Shown here: positions 33,821 through 47,270 of the stretch, in pieces
Layout of the letters: each line of letters begins with the position of its first letter
How positions within the stretch are numbered: the first letter of the stretch is position 1
Source: Sipunculus nudus
Lineage: Eukaryota > Annelida > Sipuncula > Golfingiida > Sipunculidae
Reading direction: 5' to 3'
DNA length: 64,000 nucleotides
Assembly: GCA_026874595.1 (NCBI GenBank)
Contig: CM049307.1
Coordinates: 63,272,370-63,336,369, forward strand
Notes under the pieces: model-generated
Databases searched by the model: none
What the model saw: the letters and a program-made list of their open reading frames with translations, nothing else
Told to the model about the DNA's origin: nothing
Translations under genes and position numbers: made by a program

Positions 33821-36800
33821 GGAAGCGACAATTAGAGGATACAGTTGGATTTAGATCAATACATGTACTTAGTCTTTTAAAACTCTAGTAGTTCAAGGTA
33901 TCAGAGAAAGTGGCTTTTAAGTTATTCTTATTTTTGAAAGCTATAATTCTCTGACACTGAACCAGGGTCCTGCTGCCTAGGACTTGACTGGGTGTTATCC
34001 TGATGGCTAGGTATCAGCTTTTTGTTTGTAAATTATGTACTGGGTTAACATTTCAATTGAGTAGAACTTTCTCTGAACACATATTTGTTCTATTATAGCC
34101 TTTCAGAAAATTACAGCTCATTCAGAATAAAAATTGATATAAGCTCAAATATGATGGCAGGATTTTTAGAAAAATATACAGTATGGGACATTAAATAGTA
34201 CATATGTGCAATATGAAATATTAAGTTGTAATAAACTTTTTAATAATGAATAGGAATTAGGGCATTTTGGACTTAGAAAGAAGTTTAAACTATTCAGCTT
34301 TGTGTTGGATTATGAGAATACATGTGGTTCATATCATATTGTTCTGCGTGAAGTAAATATCTTTTATCATAACGGGTTAGTAATCTGTATTTATTTATTT
34401 CACTAATGCAGAATACAAAATGCATTTACTCTGAGGGTTTAATTGCACAATTAGTGACCTATTAGGCCTATGAAATTTATATAACCATGGCCTAATATGA
34501 ATCTTGGATAATCATTGGATGACAAAGTAAAAGTGCTATGACATTAGGTTTAATACATGTATTATATTTAAGTAGAGACTTTGGCATCCATGTAGATGTC
34601 ACTTGAGGACTTTTTGAAGTATATACACTGCACTGTGCAATAAATAACTTAAGACAGGTGTGCCTTGCTTGCAAAAACATGACAGTAATCTCTGTCATAA
34701 AATAAAATAGAGTATTGAATTAAACTGTGTTCATCTGATAGCTTGGCACATTACAAAAAAACACAGCTATGATCCATATATATAGATGGTCATGTTTTTT
34801 ACCACTCTTAAACTTTGTAAATGTTTATGTATGAATTCAGATGTAATTCTATCAACAAACCTTTGATATTATATGAATGAAATATTTACATATTTGATGG
34901 TTACTATTGTTTATTGTGAATCATTTTCCATCAGGTATGGAGTCTACTTTCAGTTCAGACAACACTGCCAGCACATGCAAGATTCAAAAGATAATGCAAA
35001 ATGTGGCTATGGATTTTGCTGAAAATCTGCCACCTGTTGAACCTTGCATTCCATATAATACCCCATTCTTATGGCAGATACTAAATGGTTTCAGCCTGTT
35101 TTTGATGCAAAGTTAGTTTCAAACAGCAATCTACAGTGTTTCGACCCATTTTGGCCAACATGTTTTGAACCCTTCTCAGAACGTGGTATCTAAACATTTC
35201 CAATTCAAAATAATTTGGTTTGTTTAATGTTGTGTGAATGCTCAGTTAGCAAATCTTAATGGTTAATACTTAGTTTTGAGACCAGAAATGGGTCACAGCA
35301 CAAGCTTGTGTCAGAATGTTGTTACATTGTTTCTGATATGAAATGTACACCTACTGCCCTGGCAAGATGACTGTAAATGCATAATGTTTTAATACTGATT
35401 TAATTAATACACATTGCCCAAAGCATTTAAAACTGTTTGTGCATGAATGTAGTGCAAGGACTATGACACATACAGGGTGAATGAAGTGGGAATGTGTTTA
35501 TGATTGCCTTTAAACAAGGGTAACTTTACATATACCTATTTATGTAAATATTTATAATATGTTTTTGCAGAGTACATATACATATATATGTATATTTATT
35601 TATAATGTGCTTTGGCACAGGGTAAAAATGAATACCTTTTTTATAATAATTATATCTGATTAGTCTCAAAGTTGAGACCAAAATAGAGATTAAGACCATG
35701 TTGCTTTGGGACCAATACTGAGACGAGGAAATATGGTATCAAAACCAGTTTTGAGACCTAAATCACTGACTTATACAAAGTCTAAAATATGACTTTTTCA
35801 GCATAAAATCTCTGTTATGCACCTTTTCAAGCAGACAGCTACTTATTCCAAACAATTAAATACCTCTGATGACCTGAAAGGCTGTCAGTGTGAAACTTCA
35901 TATTCTTAAAATCCCTTACAGGTACACTTATCCAGATCCAGGACAGACCAGAGAGGTTTTTTTTTTGTAAAATCAATGGAATTCCAGGAGAATATTTGAA
36001 TTATTATTATTATTATATTTCCTCTGGCAACACAATCAGAATCTCAGGAAATTATATTACATGATACATGTACACATCACCTTTAAAAGAGTTTATCTGT
36101 ACAAACTACAGCGATACATATCTTTTGATCCGTGTCATTCCTGAAAGGTACTTTCATACCATGAAGAAAGTCCTTTTGTATACATTACACTTGTGGTTTT
36201 TCTCTACATATTTAATGTTATGTGTAATGTGCTTGAAATAGATATTTGATGATATGAAGTGTTGCAACATATGTTTTTCTCAACATATTTAATGTCATAT
36301 AAAATGTGTATAAAATAGAGATTTGTTGATATGAAGTGTTCTGTGGTACCTCTTGAAAGTATTGTACCATGATGACCAAATATCATGAGACCAGTGAGTG
36401 TTTCTAATCTTATTTGTATGTGTAATTTACTGTTCTTTGATATATTATATACAAAGTGGATTCATGCTTTTTCAATTTATTGTGTTAATTTCATCACTTG
36501 CTGAAATTGTTTTCAAGTATTGCATTATAAAGCAAGTTGCCAAAATGTTGAACATTCAGGCTAAGAAAATAATGCTGTAGGATATCTTTGTATTATATTG
36601 TATGTTAAGATGTTTAAATGAAGTTGTTTGAGTATAACTAACTATTGATCTGTTATCATGACAGAGTATATCTATGCTCTTGGACTGTTGTTGATAATTT
36701 TCTTCTGAACTGCCTATTGTGACCTTTAGTGATGTCATTGCAGCCATATACGTAAATGTCAGCTCTTAAACTGTGTTTCCATGCACTGGCAAATCACGTC

Positions 36801-37080
36801 TGCCGAGTGCAGCGTATGTCCAAACTGTCACTAAAAGCAAAGGTACATAACACTTTGCTTGTCTTTTTTAAGAAAATCCGGGAGGATTTGCCAATGTCTC
36901 TCAATCAGTTATAGAGGCAGGTAAAGAAAAGAATATAGAGAAAAAATATTAAAAAAAAAAGACAAAAGTTTCAGCTGTATTGAAATGTGACAGTATGATA
37001 GATGTATGTTCATACTACATCAAGTAACGCGACCCTTTTATTTAATTTTTTTATTTCAATATATTTATACAGGGTACCTT
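33821..37080. other. Intergenic, no gene seen
   Basis: AT-rich, with no recognisable exon or protein motif on either strand. It holds an imperfect ~85-bp tandem duplication at ~36195-36340 (ATATTTAATGT ... GATATGAAGTGTT) and a C/G-poor run. Short ORFs here have no composition or motif support. Confidence 0.6.
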
Positions 37081-39148
37081 GTTCAGAAGTCACTCTGTTC
37101 TTCCACTAGTTCCTGTGAAGTTCATAGGTATAAAATACATTAACATTAGAATACATATGATCATATACACACATATATACACATTGTATCTGTCATACCT
37201 ATATATGATAATAGAATCCTGCATATTGTAAACATATTATAGCATAAAAATGTTCCATTCACTGCAAATCTTGTGTTTATGAAGGAACAGGTGTTTGTAA
37301 GTTTTGTGCAAGTAATTAGGTTACAATAAACCATAAAAAGATGATAGATAAAATATAAAATACTACAGAATATATGAAGTTAAGAGTTTAAAAGAAGGAT
37401 TTAGTGCTATGCTTAAAAGCGGCTATGAACTTTACTGATCTGAGCTCAAATCGCAATTACAACGAACCAGTATAAATAAAACTTGGACCTATATTAAATA
37501 TTCCGTTATCGGCTTAGGAAGGACAATTAAACCAATTTAATTATTTTTGACAAAATAAAATACATCTAGCATACCTTTATGCGTTGTCTGATGTTATAAT
37601 TTATACATAAGAAGGGCTGTAAAGTATTCATATTGTTTTGATACAGACACCCAGTTCAATGTTTTTACTATAGTTGCACTTCGAATATCGCAATTAAAAC
37701 GTCCCGTAATAATATTGGCTGCCCGGTTTTGCATTTTTTTGTATCCTCCCCTTTCCCGATGTATTAGTCTATTCCCCAGTACACTTATATAATCAAAATA
37801 AGACTGTATATTTGTGTTATACACCCCAGATAATGTATCTCTAGATAAGTATTTAGAGAATTTATTAGCTGATGTAAGATTTAGCGATAATTTACATGAA
37901 AGTACTTGTTCATGCGGTAACCAGGATAGGCCGGTATCAACAGTTCAACCTATAGTGTTGTTTTATAAAGTTGTTGTAGAAGTACACTGTTAGCTGGTAT
38001 GCAAGTTTTACTTCATAATGATGTTACATTAGTTTAAACTACATTAAATGTCAATAGATTAGCAGCAAACCAGTTTAGGGCTTGACAAAGTTTAGGGCTT
38101 GCAGTAATTTACTTCGAACCCCGGATACTGAAGTACCATGACAGTATAAAATAGTATCATCCTCATAAGAAACACATTTAGCTGATTTCAGTTGACTAAA
38201 TAGCTAAAATATGTCATTAATATAGAGAATAATACTGGTCCTAATTTAGAACATTAAGGGAAACCAGTATTCGGTTTTGATAATTTCCCACTGCAATGTA
38301 CGATTTGGAGACGGTGCAACGGAAAACCAGTCTACAGTTCTAGAAAAAAAAAAACTATCCAATCAAGCATGATTGATTGTACCGAAACTTTTCGCTAGAT
38401 CGAGATAGCATACTCCAGTTAGGTGTCCTTTATAGATGCATATGTATGAAGATTTGATCAATGAAAGTATGCAGAGCGGTGATAGTAAATTTGTTTGGCA
38501 TATAGTCATGTTTACAATCCGAAATAAATTTGGCATGAATAAGGAATATCATTACTTGATCTTTCACAAGTTTCTCAAACACCTTGGCTAGGTGTGGAGT
38601 GATCACTATCGGTCTATAATTGGTCATCTCACTATTTTTACCTTTACCTTTGTACACAGGTGTAATCCTAGCCATTTTCCAATCGTATGGTAATAATCCA
38701 GTGATAGTGGAGCCATTAAACATACGAATTAAAAGATGGCGATATGATATCAGCTGCAGCACGGATCATCGATCGACAGTCCATGTCAATTATATATTTA
38801 AAGAGGAGCCATCTTTCAGCGATATTATTGCAGTACAAACTTCAGTCACAGAGGATTCGTAAACATTAAATCTGTCAGAATTTCGGACAGAAGAAATATT
38901 TTGGTTGGAGAGAGATGAAGATTTGCTAGATTGTCTCCCACCTTACTATTTAAGTCTTTAAATTGATCAGCACCGTTTCGTTTGTGATTTTTCCGGGTAA
39001 AACGTGTTTGACTGCTGCCCACATTCCTTTCAAGTCACCTTTATTTCTGTCTACATTGGTTTTGAAGAAGGTAAATTTTTCCTTTTTATTTTATTTTAGT
39101 ATTTTCCAGGTTTCTTAAAGCTTTGTATTTGTTGAACAATTCGTGATA
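37080..39148 (-). pseudogene. CR1/L2-like non-LTR retrotransposon, reverse transcriptase part (broken)
   Basis: On the minus strand 38430-38762 encodes DWKMARITPVYKGKGKNSEM followed by NYRPI..TPHLAKVFEKLVKDQ, the RT finger motifs of non-LTR elements. Around 38140-38165 the catalytic box reads YEDD in place of YADD, followed by TILYCHG. 37594-37824 encodes the C-terminal part (MQNRAANIITGR ... VSKQYEYFTALLMYK) seen after the RT in CR1/jockey-type ORF2. Stops and frame changes separate the pieces, so it is dead. It continues on the far side of the 39149-40012 insertion. Confidence 0.85.
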
Positions 39149-40012
39149 TTTGTATCCACCAAAACAGAGTTTTGCGGATACTATGTTTTCAGTCGGACGC
39201 CGCCGCCGCCGCCGCATAGGTTTCCGGAGAACTCTGTAACCACTGGGCGGAATTTTTTTTAAATTCGAAATTATAATCGGGTCACATGTAAACTGCTGCG
39301 CCCTCATTTTTGTTTGACCCCTGACCTTTCTTTTGTGCCCAGCGTCCATTTGTGCGTCTGTTTCCACACATAAACCCACATATCTCGAGAACCGTTTGAG
39401 CGATCAGGCTAAAAAATTTGCACTAATGTAGCCCTTGGATAGCTTTATTACATACACTAAAAATGGTGGCGCCACCTGCAGCGTCCATCTGATCATCTGC
39501 CTTGGGATAAAATCACTCATATCTCTGAAATTTTGCATGTGTATACATCCTGGATAGCTTTCTCGATTTTATGACAGGTGGCGCCCCCTACATTCACGTT
39601 CAGGCTGCAGACATACAGGCTTATATCTTAAGACTGGTTTGACATATCCTTCTGAAATTTTGCATGTTAATAGATCTCGCATAGCTCTTTATCATACGCA
39701 AAACTGGTTGCGCAACCTGCAACCATTTTTCCACAGCTTCCGTCTGTCTGCCGTGGTACAAAATCACTCATATCTCGGCAGTGGTTTGAGTTATCTGCCT
39801 AAAATTTTGCATGTATATACATCTTGGATAGCTTTCTGGATTTTGTGGCAGGTGGCACCACCTACATACACATTTCGGCTGCTGACGTCCATGCTGATAT
39901 GCAACCCACCTCTCTTTATTTTCCCTTGCCACTCAATCCATTCCTCGCTTCACCCGTTCCACTCTGATTTTGGCGGATACACGTAGTCGCCTGTCGACTA
40001 CCCGTATTCTAG
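39149..40012 (+). mobile_element. HINE-like element, GTATCCGCC family, copy b (inside the LINE)
   Basis: Starts TTGTATCCACCAAAAC...TTTTGCGGATAC. Ends TTTTGGCGGATAC, a GTAGTCG/CGACTAC hairpin and CCGTATTCTAG followed by TT. It has two or three internal units with GGTGGCGCCACC. Confidence 0.82.
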
Positions 40013-40135
40013 TTTATACATAAGAAGGGCTGTAAAGTATTCATATTGGTTTGATACAGACACCCACTTCAATGTTTTTACTGAAGTTGCACTTCGAATA
40101 TCGAAATTAAAACGTCCCGTAATAATATTGGTACC
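40013..40135 (-). repeat. Duplicate of LINE 3' segment 37604-37725
   Basis: Nearly identical ~120 bp (TTTATACATAAGAAGGGCTG onward, to AAAACGTCCCGTAATAATAT). It starts exactly at the right end of HINE copy b. It is out of place within the LINE, which implies a rearrangement or a second LINE copy. Confidence 0.75.
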
Positions 40136-40389
40136 CTCTTTACACAGCGCTTTACCCATAGGGCAACTACCTATATCGTAAGCGATGTTTGTTTATACCT
40201 TGTATCCTGAATCTCTACACCAGCACTGTATTTTGGTCCAATCAGGTGAGACCCTGTGCTGATAACAAAACAGTTTACCATCCAAGTGAGGAATACACGA
40301 AGCCAATGTTGTTCATTTCGTTTTGAGTGACAGCTCATCGCCCCGGCGACCGTTTGAACAGGCCACAGACTCTGAGAGAATTGCCCTAC

Positions 40390-40555
40390 ACGTGGTGGCA
40401 CCACCTACATTCACGTTTACGCTGCAGACATCCATGCTAATATGCAACACACCTCACTATATTCCCCTTGCAACTCAATCCATGCCTCACTTCACCCGTC
40501 TCACTCTGGTTTCGCCGGATACACGTAGTCGCTTGTCGACTACCCCGTATTCTAG
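40390..40555 (+). mobile_element. HINE-like element, GTATCCGCC family, copy c (5'-truncated)
   Basis: Keeps only the 3' ~165 bases: GGTGGCACCACCTACATTCA, then GGATACACGTAGTCGCTTGT and CCCCGTATTCTAG|TTTT. Confidence 0.78.
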
Positions 40556-40559
40556 TTTT

Positions 40560-42161
40560 TCACAGGCTTCTACATATTTTTTATTACCTAATCTTATCAG
40601 CTGGATCCGTTGCATCCATGTTATAATCCCCTAAAATTTATACATTCAAGAAATGATAAAGTTTCCAGTTTTGCATTTTACCTTCACAGAAATCGCTACG
40701 ACATCATTGACCGTATTGTTGAGCAGTATTGGAGATAATGAAAGTGTATATAGAGAGAAACGCCTCCGTGTCAGTCACGATCACGCCTAAATAATACTTA
40801 ACCAGGTATATACTTATATTCTGTTGGTTATAGAGCTATATCCAGCCATGTTTGATTTACAGATATCACATGAATTCCTGATTTAGAAAAGGTAGTTAAG
40901 ATTTCATCATATTTGTTTCGGATACTTATTACATTTAAAGAACAAATTTTATGCCCTCAGAGTGTTGTTTTGTATGTTATCTATAATACATTTACAGTTG
41001 TCATTTGGTGCAGTTGTAAATTAAATTTCTGGAGTTTCACACATAGACCGATCTTCACAATCATGCACATTTGTTTCCTAAGGATGATCAGAGGGTGCTG
41101 AAACAAATTTATTGGTAGGTTCTAACTAGAAATCTGTATTAATTGGCTTTTGTGAAAATTTACCTCATCTCGTTGTTTACACGCTGTTTCTCAGTGCCAC
41201 TAAACTTGTCAATATTACCGGCTATTTTTTCTACAATATCAGTTGTTCCCGCAGTAGAAAAATAAATTCCATCTGACCAAAAATTCGTCGCACAAAGATC
41301 AGGATTACACTCAATAAAATGATCTTGTTTGAACTCCATGGAACAATACTCTGACAGTATTTTGTTAATGGCATTTATTCTTTTGTTCGTCTTACTGGAT
41401 CCAAACTGTTGTGAGGTAGGCTCCTGTTTAGCTCTTAGACTGGCATCTCCTGTAGATTCAATGTCCCAATGCGGTTTTCTGTTTGTATTTCACTGATTAA
41501 TTGAGACAACAAGGGAGGGAATTCTTCTACTTGTATAACGGATCCATATGATATCCAGTTGGTCATCAGCAACATCAACACAATCCTGGTAAAACCACTT
41601 TAAATACAAGCAGCAGCGAATCATTTCACCGTTTGACATCTTTTCATATTTGCAGTTAGAGAGACAACGCTTTAGTTTTTCTTGTTTCAGTTCATACATT
41701 TCCGAAGTGGAGCCATGTCTCTGCTGATCAGTGTTTATAAGTGTCTCCGCGAAATCACGATAAACTTTGCACGGCGGGGAATTCTGTGACGTATATGTTA
41801 TGGTTACCACAGTCAGCTGGAGATCAGGTACTTCCTGACGGTTGCGTTTTTAGTGTTTTTAAACAATCTCAGGTCTATTTCGTTGACAAAGTTTCTGTTG
41901 AAGATACTGGACATGTATTGATTTACCTGGTTAAAAGCAGTCATTGTGCTAGGTCACCGTGCTCTTTTCTGAACTGTCGCAAATCTTCAGCATATATCTC
42001 AAATTTATTTTGTTGCTGTTGATTGTCTTCTTCAGCCCAAAAGTATTTTTAGTCTTTGCAACAATATCTTTTTTGGGATCCCGGATTCTGAATCGGAATG
42101 TTGCCGTTGTTACGGAAATACCCTCTTCTCTATGTACAATGCCTGTACAGAAGCTGAGCAC
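40560..42161 (-). pseudogene. CR1-like LINE, ORF1 (SGNH esterase) and endonuclease remnants
   Basis: On the minus strand ~41221-41340 encodes MEFKQDHFIECNPDLC and then FWSDGIYFSTAGT. This resembles the last block of SGNH/GDSL esterases, where DG-x-H-L is usual; here the His position is Tyr. CR1-group LINEs are known to carry such an esterase in ORF1. 41490-41810 and 41949-42161 give upstream ORF1-like frames. 40600-40960 holds decayed endonuclease-like pieces (NKYDEI, SGIHVISVNQTWLD in different frames, GDYNMDA). It is the 5' half of the 37080-39148 LINE, non-functional. Confidence 0.65.
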
Positions 42162-45100
42162 ACGTTTATGCTTCTAAAAGCATACTCTTGGGCTCTGCAT
42201 GGATATGTCTTTTACCAAGTTTCCTTGTTTGGATGTGTTTTTAGCTCAGCTGACTATAAGTCATCTGAGCTATAGTCGTGGTCTATTGTCCGTCGTCCGT
42301 CCGCCTGTCTGTCCGTCCGTCTGTCCGGATGTCCGTCCATAAGACTGGCACGTTTCGACACCGTTGGACCTATGAATCTGAAATTCGGCATTCAGTTAGA
42401 TGTCCCCAAAATCTCCTACCATGCCGAAAATTGGGTCAATAGGACTTCGTTCCTTCGAGATATTAAGGAAAAACCACAATTTTTTATTAGAAATCTATTT
42501 TCACACTTCAGGACTGCCTAATATCAAAACCACTCATCTGGTTTTCTTCATATTTACCATAAATATTACTCTATATAGTTCCTATGTACATGCCAGATAT
42601 TAAGTCAGTATTATATAATTTAAAAAAGTTATGGGCCCAAACATAATGGACTTTGTAAAAAAATCAGGAAGATATTTGGTCACTTAAGACCAAAAGTGTT
42701 AAAGGTAGGGACTTTTTTCCAGTAATACAACTTTAATTAATCAAAATTTAATTGTATACCAAAAATTAGATCAAAATCTGTTAATTTTTTTTTAATATTG
42801 GCAAAAATATAAAATTTGTACCTTAAATTTTGCCCAACTTTGGCCACGGCACGTTTTTTTCCTGTAAGTACTGTGGATTTAATGTATATTATATGTATAT
42901 ATAAAGATTTAATCTGTTAAAATCTGAAATTTGAAAATAAAAGCTGCAAAATTAGGCTAGTTATAGAATTTTTTTGGAGGCTTTTGTTGTATTCCCTTAC
43001 ATTGTCAAGCAGTCCACTTTGATGACTGTAGGTCATTCAGTGCACATCTCTATGCTCCCCAGGCTGTTGGCATAATTTTAGATGTCCCCAAAATTTCCTA
43101 CCATACCGAAAATTGGGTCATTAGGACTTCGTTCCTTCGAGATATTAAGAAAAAAAACTCCGTTTTCCATAAAAAAACCATTGTTACACTTCAAGGATGC
43201 CTAATATAAAAAAACCAATGATCTGTTTTGATCGTATTTAGTATTCACATTCTTTCATACATTTTCTATGAACATACCAAAAATTAGGTCAGTATTGGGT
43301 ATTATTTTGAAGTTATGGGCCAAAACATAATGCAATTTTTAAAAAAATCAGGAAATATATTTACTCACCTAACATGAGATTTGCTGAACCTAGAGACTTT
43401 TTTTCAGGAATATAACTTTATTTAATCAAGATTTAATTGTTTACCCAAAATTAGATCTGAATTTTGCAATTTTTTCAAGTTATTAGCATAAATAAAAAAT
43501 CAATACCTTAAATTTTGTCCAACTTTGGCTCTGTTGATTTAATTTTCACAGCATATATACATAAGGATTTAATCTTTTAAAATCTGAAATTTCAAAGAAA
43601 TTGATTGGAAAGAATAGCTTTTATTCATGTTTTCATACACCATGTCAAGTGTTGTTTACATCTAGCCCACCTAGTAGTACAGCCTTCACTTGCATTATGT
43701 AACCCACCCCAGGCAGCTTGCCTTGGGTCAGCCTGGCCACTACCAGCAGGTTTTCCCTCTGCCCTGCACTCCCCCCCCCCCCCATGGTGCATAAACTAGA
43801 TGAATGTTATTATTTTCTGTATTTGATTCATTCTTATTCTAGGCTATGCTACATTTTAGATTTTGTATTGTACCACCAGGGTTACAATGATTAAAGTGGA
43901 CATTTAATTGTGTCCACAAAGTGGTGTATTGTTATGAAAGTGTGGATGTTTATCAGATAAGTAATTCCTTACTTCAGAAGAGTAAAAAACTTCACCAGAT
44001 GTGAAATTGACTATTGATTCCAGTAATAAATTAAAACTGGGATAGTAATTAGCACAATGATATTGTTTGTCCCTCATTCAACCAACAGTGTGTATACTTA
44101 ATTTGAAAAGATGTTTTATTTTATCAAATTTACTCTTATTTTATTTTGGTGAATAAAATTAAGCATGTACTGAAAACTCCAATGTGCAAAACATTTTAAT
44201 AGTGATTCAAGGAATATTCTTGTAGATGCCATGTTGTGGCATTATTTTCTTTTAAAATCAGTTTAAACATTTATGATTTAAAAATAATAAAATATATGTG
44301 TTTGCATAATATGAACCAATATGAGCTACACTCTGGATATATGATGATTGCAGCTTTTGCAACAATTCTAATATTTTAACTTATAGTTTCAGTTTTTTAC
44401 TCTGTATATATAATGATTGCAACTTTTGCAACAATTCTAATATTTTAACTTATATTTTCAGGTTTTTTCATTAAAAATTTATAAAACCTGTAAATAAAAA
44501 AATTATTCAGATAAAAACTTCTTAATGGAAAAAGTGGATATGCTTAAAAAAAAATAGGATTATATATAAACTTAAATGCATTATTCCCTTGAAAGTGAAA
44601 TAAAGGTATTAGTCCATTCTGTCCACTTGCCTGTCCATCTGTACATTTTCATATGCATCACAGTATCTCAACATTTTACTGTTTTTCTTCATGACAGTCT
44701 TGTCAGAGTATTAGTTTGCAATCATATATTTAGAACTTTACTATAACGAAGTTGGAGGGCCACTTTCCTCTTAGCTTTTCATATTCTTATATAAATGAAA
44801 AACATTACAATGGGATATTTCTACATCCACCTTCGTGCTGCCCTCACTTTTCCCTTCTCCGAACCCCATCCCAAAGTCAGCCTCAGTAAGCAAGAACAAG
44901 ATGAATCAGATATATTCATACTTTAATATTTTGTATAACTATACGTCCATAGGTACCTATGTACATGCCAGAAATTATGTCAATATTGTGTAATATGTAG
45001 ACATAGTGGGCATCACAATAATGTACCTTGTCAAGACTAAAGAGATATTGTGTCATACAGTCACAAATTCATAAATCACTTCATCAGCATAGTTAATCAT

Positions 45101-45287
45101 AACACCATATCTGTCAAATTGAAAGCTTGCAGACTACCATACACTTTAGATCCTTCAACAAATAGCCTTATCATCATTCTACTACTGCTTATTACTGCTG
45201 TCATTGCATTCATATTTGCTCAAATATATCACAATTTTCTACGGAAGCGTATTGCTGCCACCTGGTAAAGAAAAATAAATTATTAAT

Positions 45288-45540
45288 CTCGTACGTACGA
45301 CATAGTATATCGTACGTACGACATAGTATCTCGTACGTACGACATACTATCTCGTACGTACGACATATTATCTCGTACGTACGACATAGTATCTCGTACG
45401 TACGACATACTATCTCGTACGTACGATATACTATCTCGTACGTACGACATATTATCTCGTACGTACGACATATTATCTCGTACGTACGACATATTATCTC
45501 GTACGTACGACATACTATCTCGTACGTACGACATAATAAA
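45288..45540. repeat. 12-copy 21-bp palindromic subterminal array (left)
   Basis: Unit TCGTACGTACGACATAGTATC with variants at one or two positions. Each unit holds the perfect palindrome TCGTACGTACGA. A 21-bp unit keeps frame, so it yields an artificial heptapeptide repeat (SYVRDNM) on either strand. Confidence 0.95.
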
Positions 45541-46659
45541 TCTCACGGATTTGATTCATAGACTAGATAACATGCCAACAGATATATGTATAAGCAATAT
45601 GTATATGTTAAATAATGTATGTTTACACATTAACTATATATACAACATCTCCACCTCCTTGCAAACCGCTGGACCACCATTGAAAACAACACACACAATC
45701 ACATATATCTATTTATTTATAGTATATATTTAAATGCTATCCGATTCACATTTTTGTGTGTGTCCAGGTTTCTGTAATATTTCAAGCAAGCGAAATATAC
45801 ATCAAATCGTTGTCTGACAATCATATAAAGAACTCATTTTACGACAGGTGATTAAATAATGTTAGCAGTATATGATATTATAATAGTGAGCCTGTCATAA
45901 TGTTAATAAGAAAAAAATCTTGCCTTTGCCAAACTAAAACTACTTTTTTTAGAAAGAAGGGTTCGGACAAGAGGTACATTTCCCAAACAGCCTGATTTTA
46001 AGTAACTGAGAATGATTTTTTGTACGGCAGGTTTCTAATATTCTAAACTTGATCTTTCTAAGAACTAGATTTATACATAACACATCGTGTAGTTGACCTT
46101 TTAAATTATTTAATGCATATACAGCCATTGGTATGATTGTTGGGTAGCTGAATAGAAAACAATCCATTTAATGGGGTACGTATAATTTTTATTTTGAACT
46201 AAATTATAAAAAAAATATATTAAAAACTATCACTCATAGGCGTGCGATTAATCTGTGACAGAAGAATACGAAATTAAAAAATAAGTCTTAACCGCATATG
46301 TCAGGCTGAAGTGGTGGTAAAATCTACCCCTCAAATTTGTCTCATTCGCGGATTGGTATAAGATCATGTATGTGGTACATGTACGTGTAACTCGCCCTTT
46401 TGTAAACGGCATGAAGTTCAACTTATTGGTTCAAGCACTTCGTTTAATTAAATATGAATCATGAACCTCTCCTAATGGGCATCTCTGTATTACAGAACCT
46501 CTATAAGTGTCTGTTAAGTGTTTACATAAGAAGGCCCGGTGACCAGAGGAAAGATCTTGGTCGCGCACTTTCGACAATTATAAAAAATAAAAGAAACATA
46601 AAAGAAGAAACACCTTGAAAAGCTTGAAAACCCTTGAATTGTGAAATTATGCTGTTCCG

Positions 46660-46936
46660 CCACCAGGTGGCGTGAGCGCTGTGTTTGTCTCGTTTCTAAA
46701 CGATTGGTCTCGTTTCAAAATTTTATTTCCATTTCAAATTTGCCATATAAGCATAGGAATCCCCCGCAAGTAACAATAACTAATTGTGTCCCTTGAACAT
46801 GTTGGGATATTTTATCTGGTCAAACAAGAACATCTGATAGACATTACATGTATTACTTATGACATTAATAGTATCCACCGGCTGAGCCATTCTAACACAG
46901 CGCTGGTATTATATCACAAGGCTTTCAGTCTTTTAA

Positions 46937-46998
<62 letters not shown>

Positions 46999-47001
46999 CA
47001 C

Positions 47002-47057
<56 letters not shown>

Positions 47058-47270
47058 CCGATTGTATAGTAGAGAGTTTAAATGAAAAAAGGACCTATTT
47101 ACATTTTACAAACCCTGGGCCCCCCCCCCCCCCCCCAGGTATTTTGAGTATACATGAAGTACAATTTAGTCCCCTCAAACTATTACGGGATCTTTCAATA
47201 TTTTTTTCTTCGTTTGCTTTCTCCTCTGTAAAAGTGCAAAAAAACTTGCCCTGGGCGCGATCAATGAGGA
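46660..47270. repeat. Unpaired centre of the foldback element with microsatellites
   Basis: Holds (CA)n at 46938-46983, TA and GA runs to 47057, and a C-run at 47119-47137. The edge motif GCCACCAGGTGGCGTGAGCG (46660) has an inverted partner near 47285. No ORF of note. Confidence 0.8.

Noticed and set aside
43605-43799. Frame shared with 7048-7236 as a conserved gene pair
   Set aside because: Similarity reflects the two copies of the 3.2-kb repeat, and each frame crosses a G/C homopolymer run.
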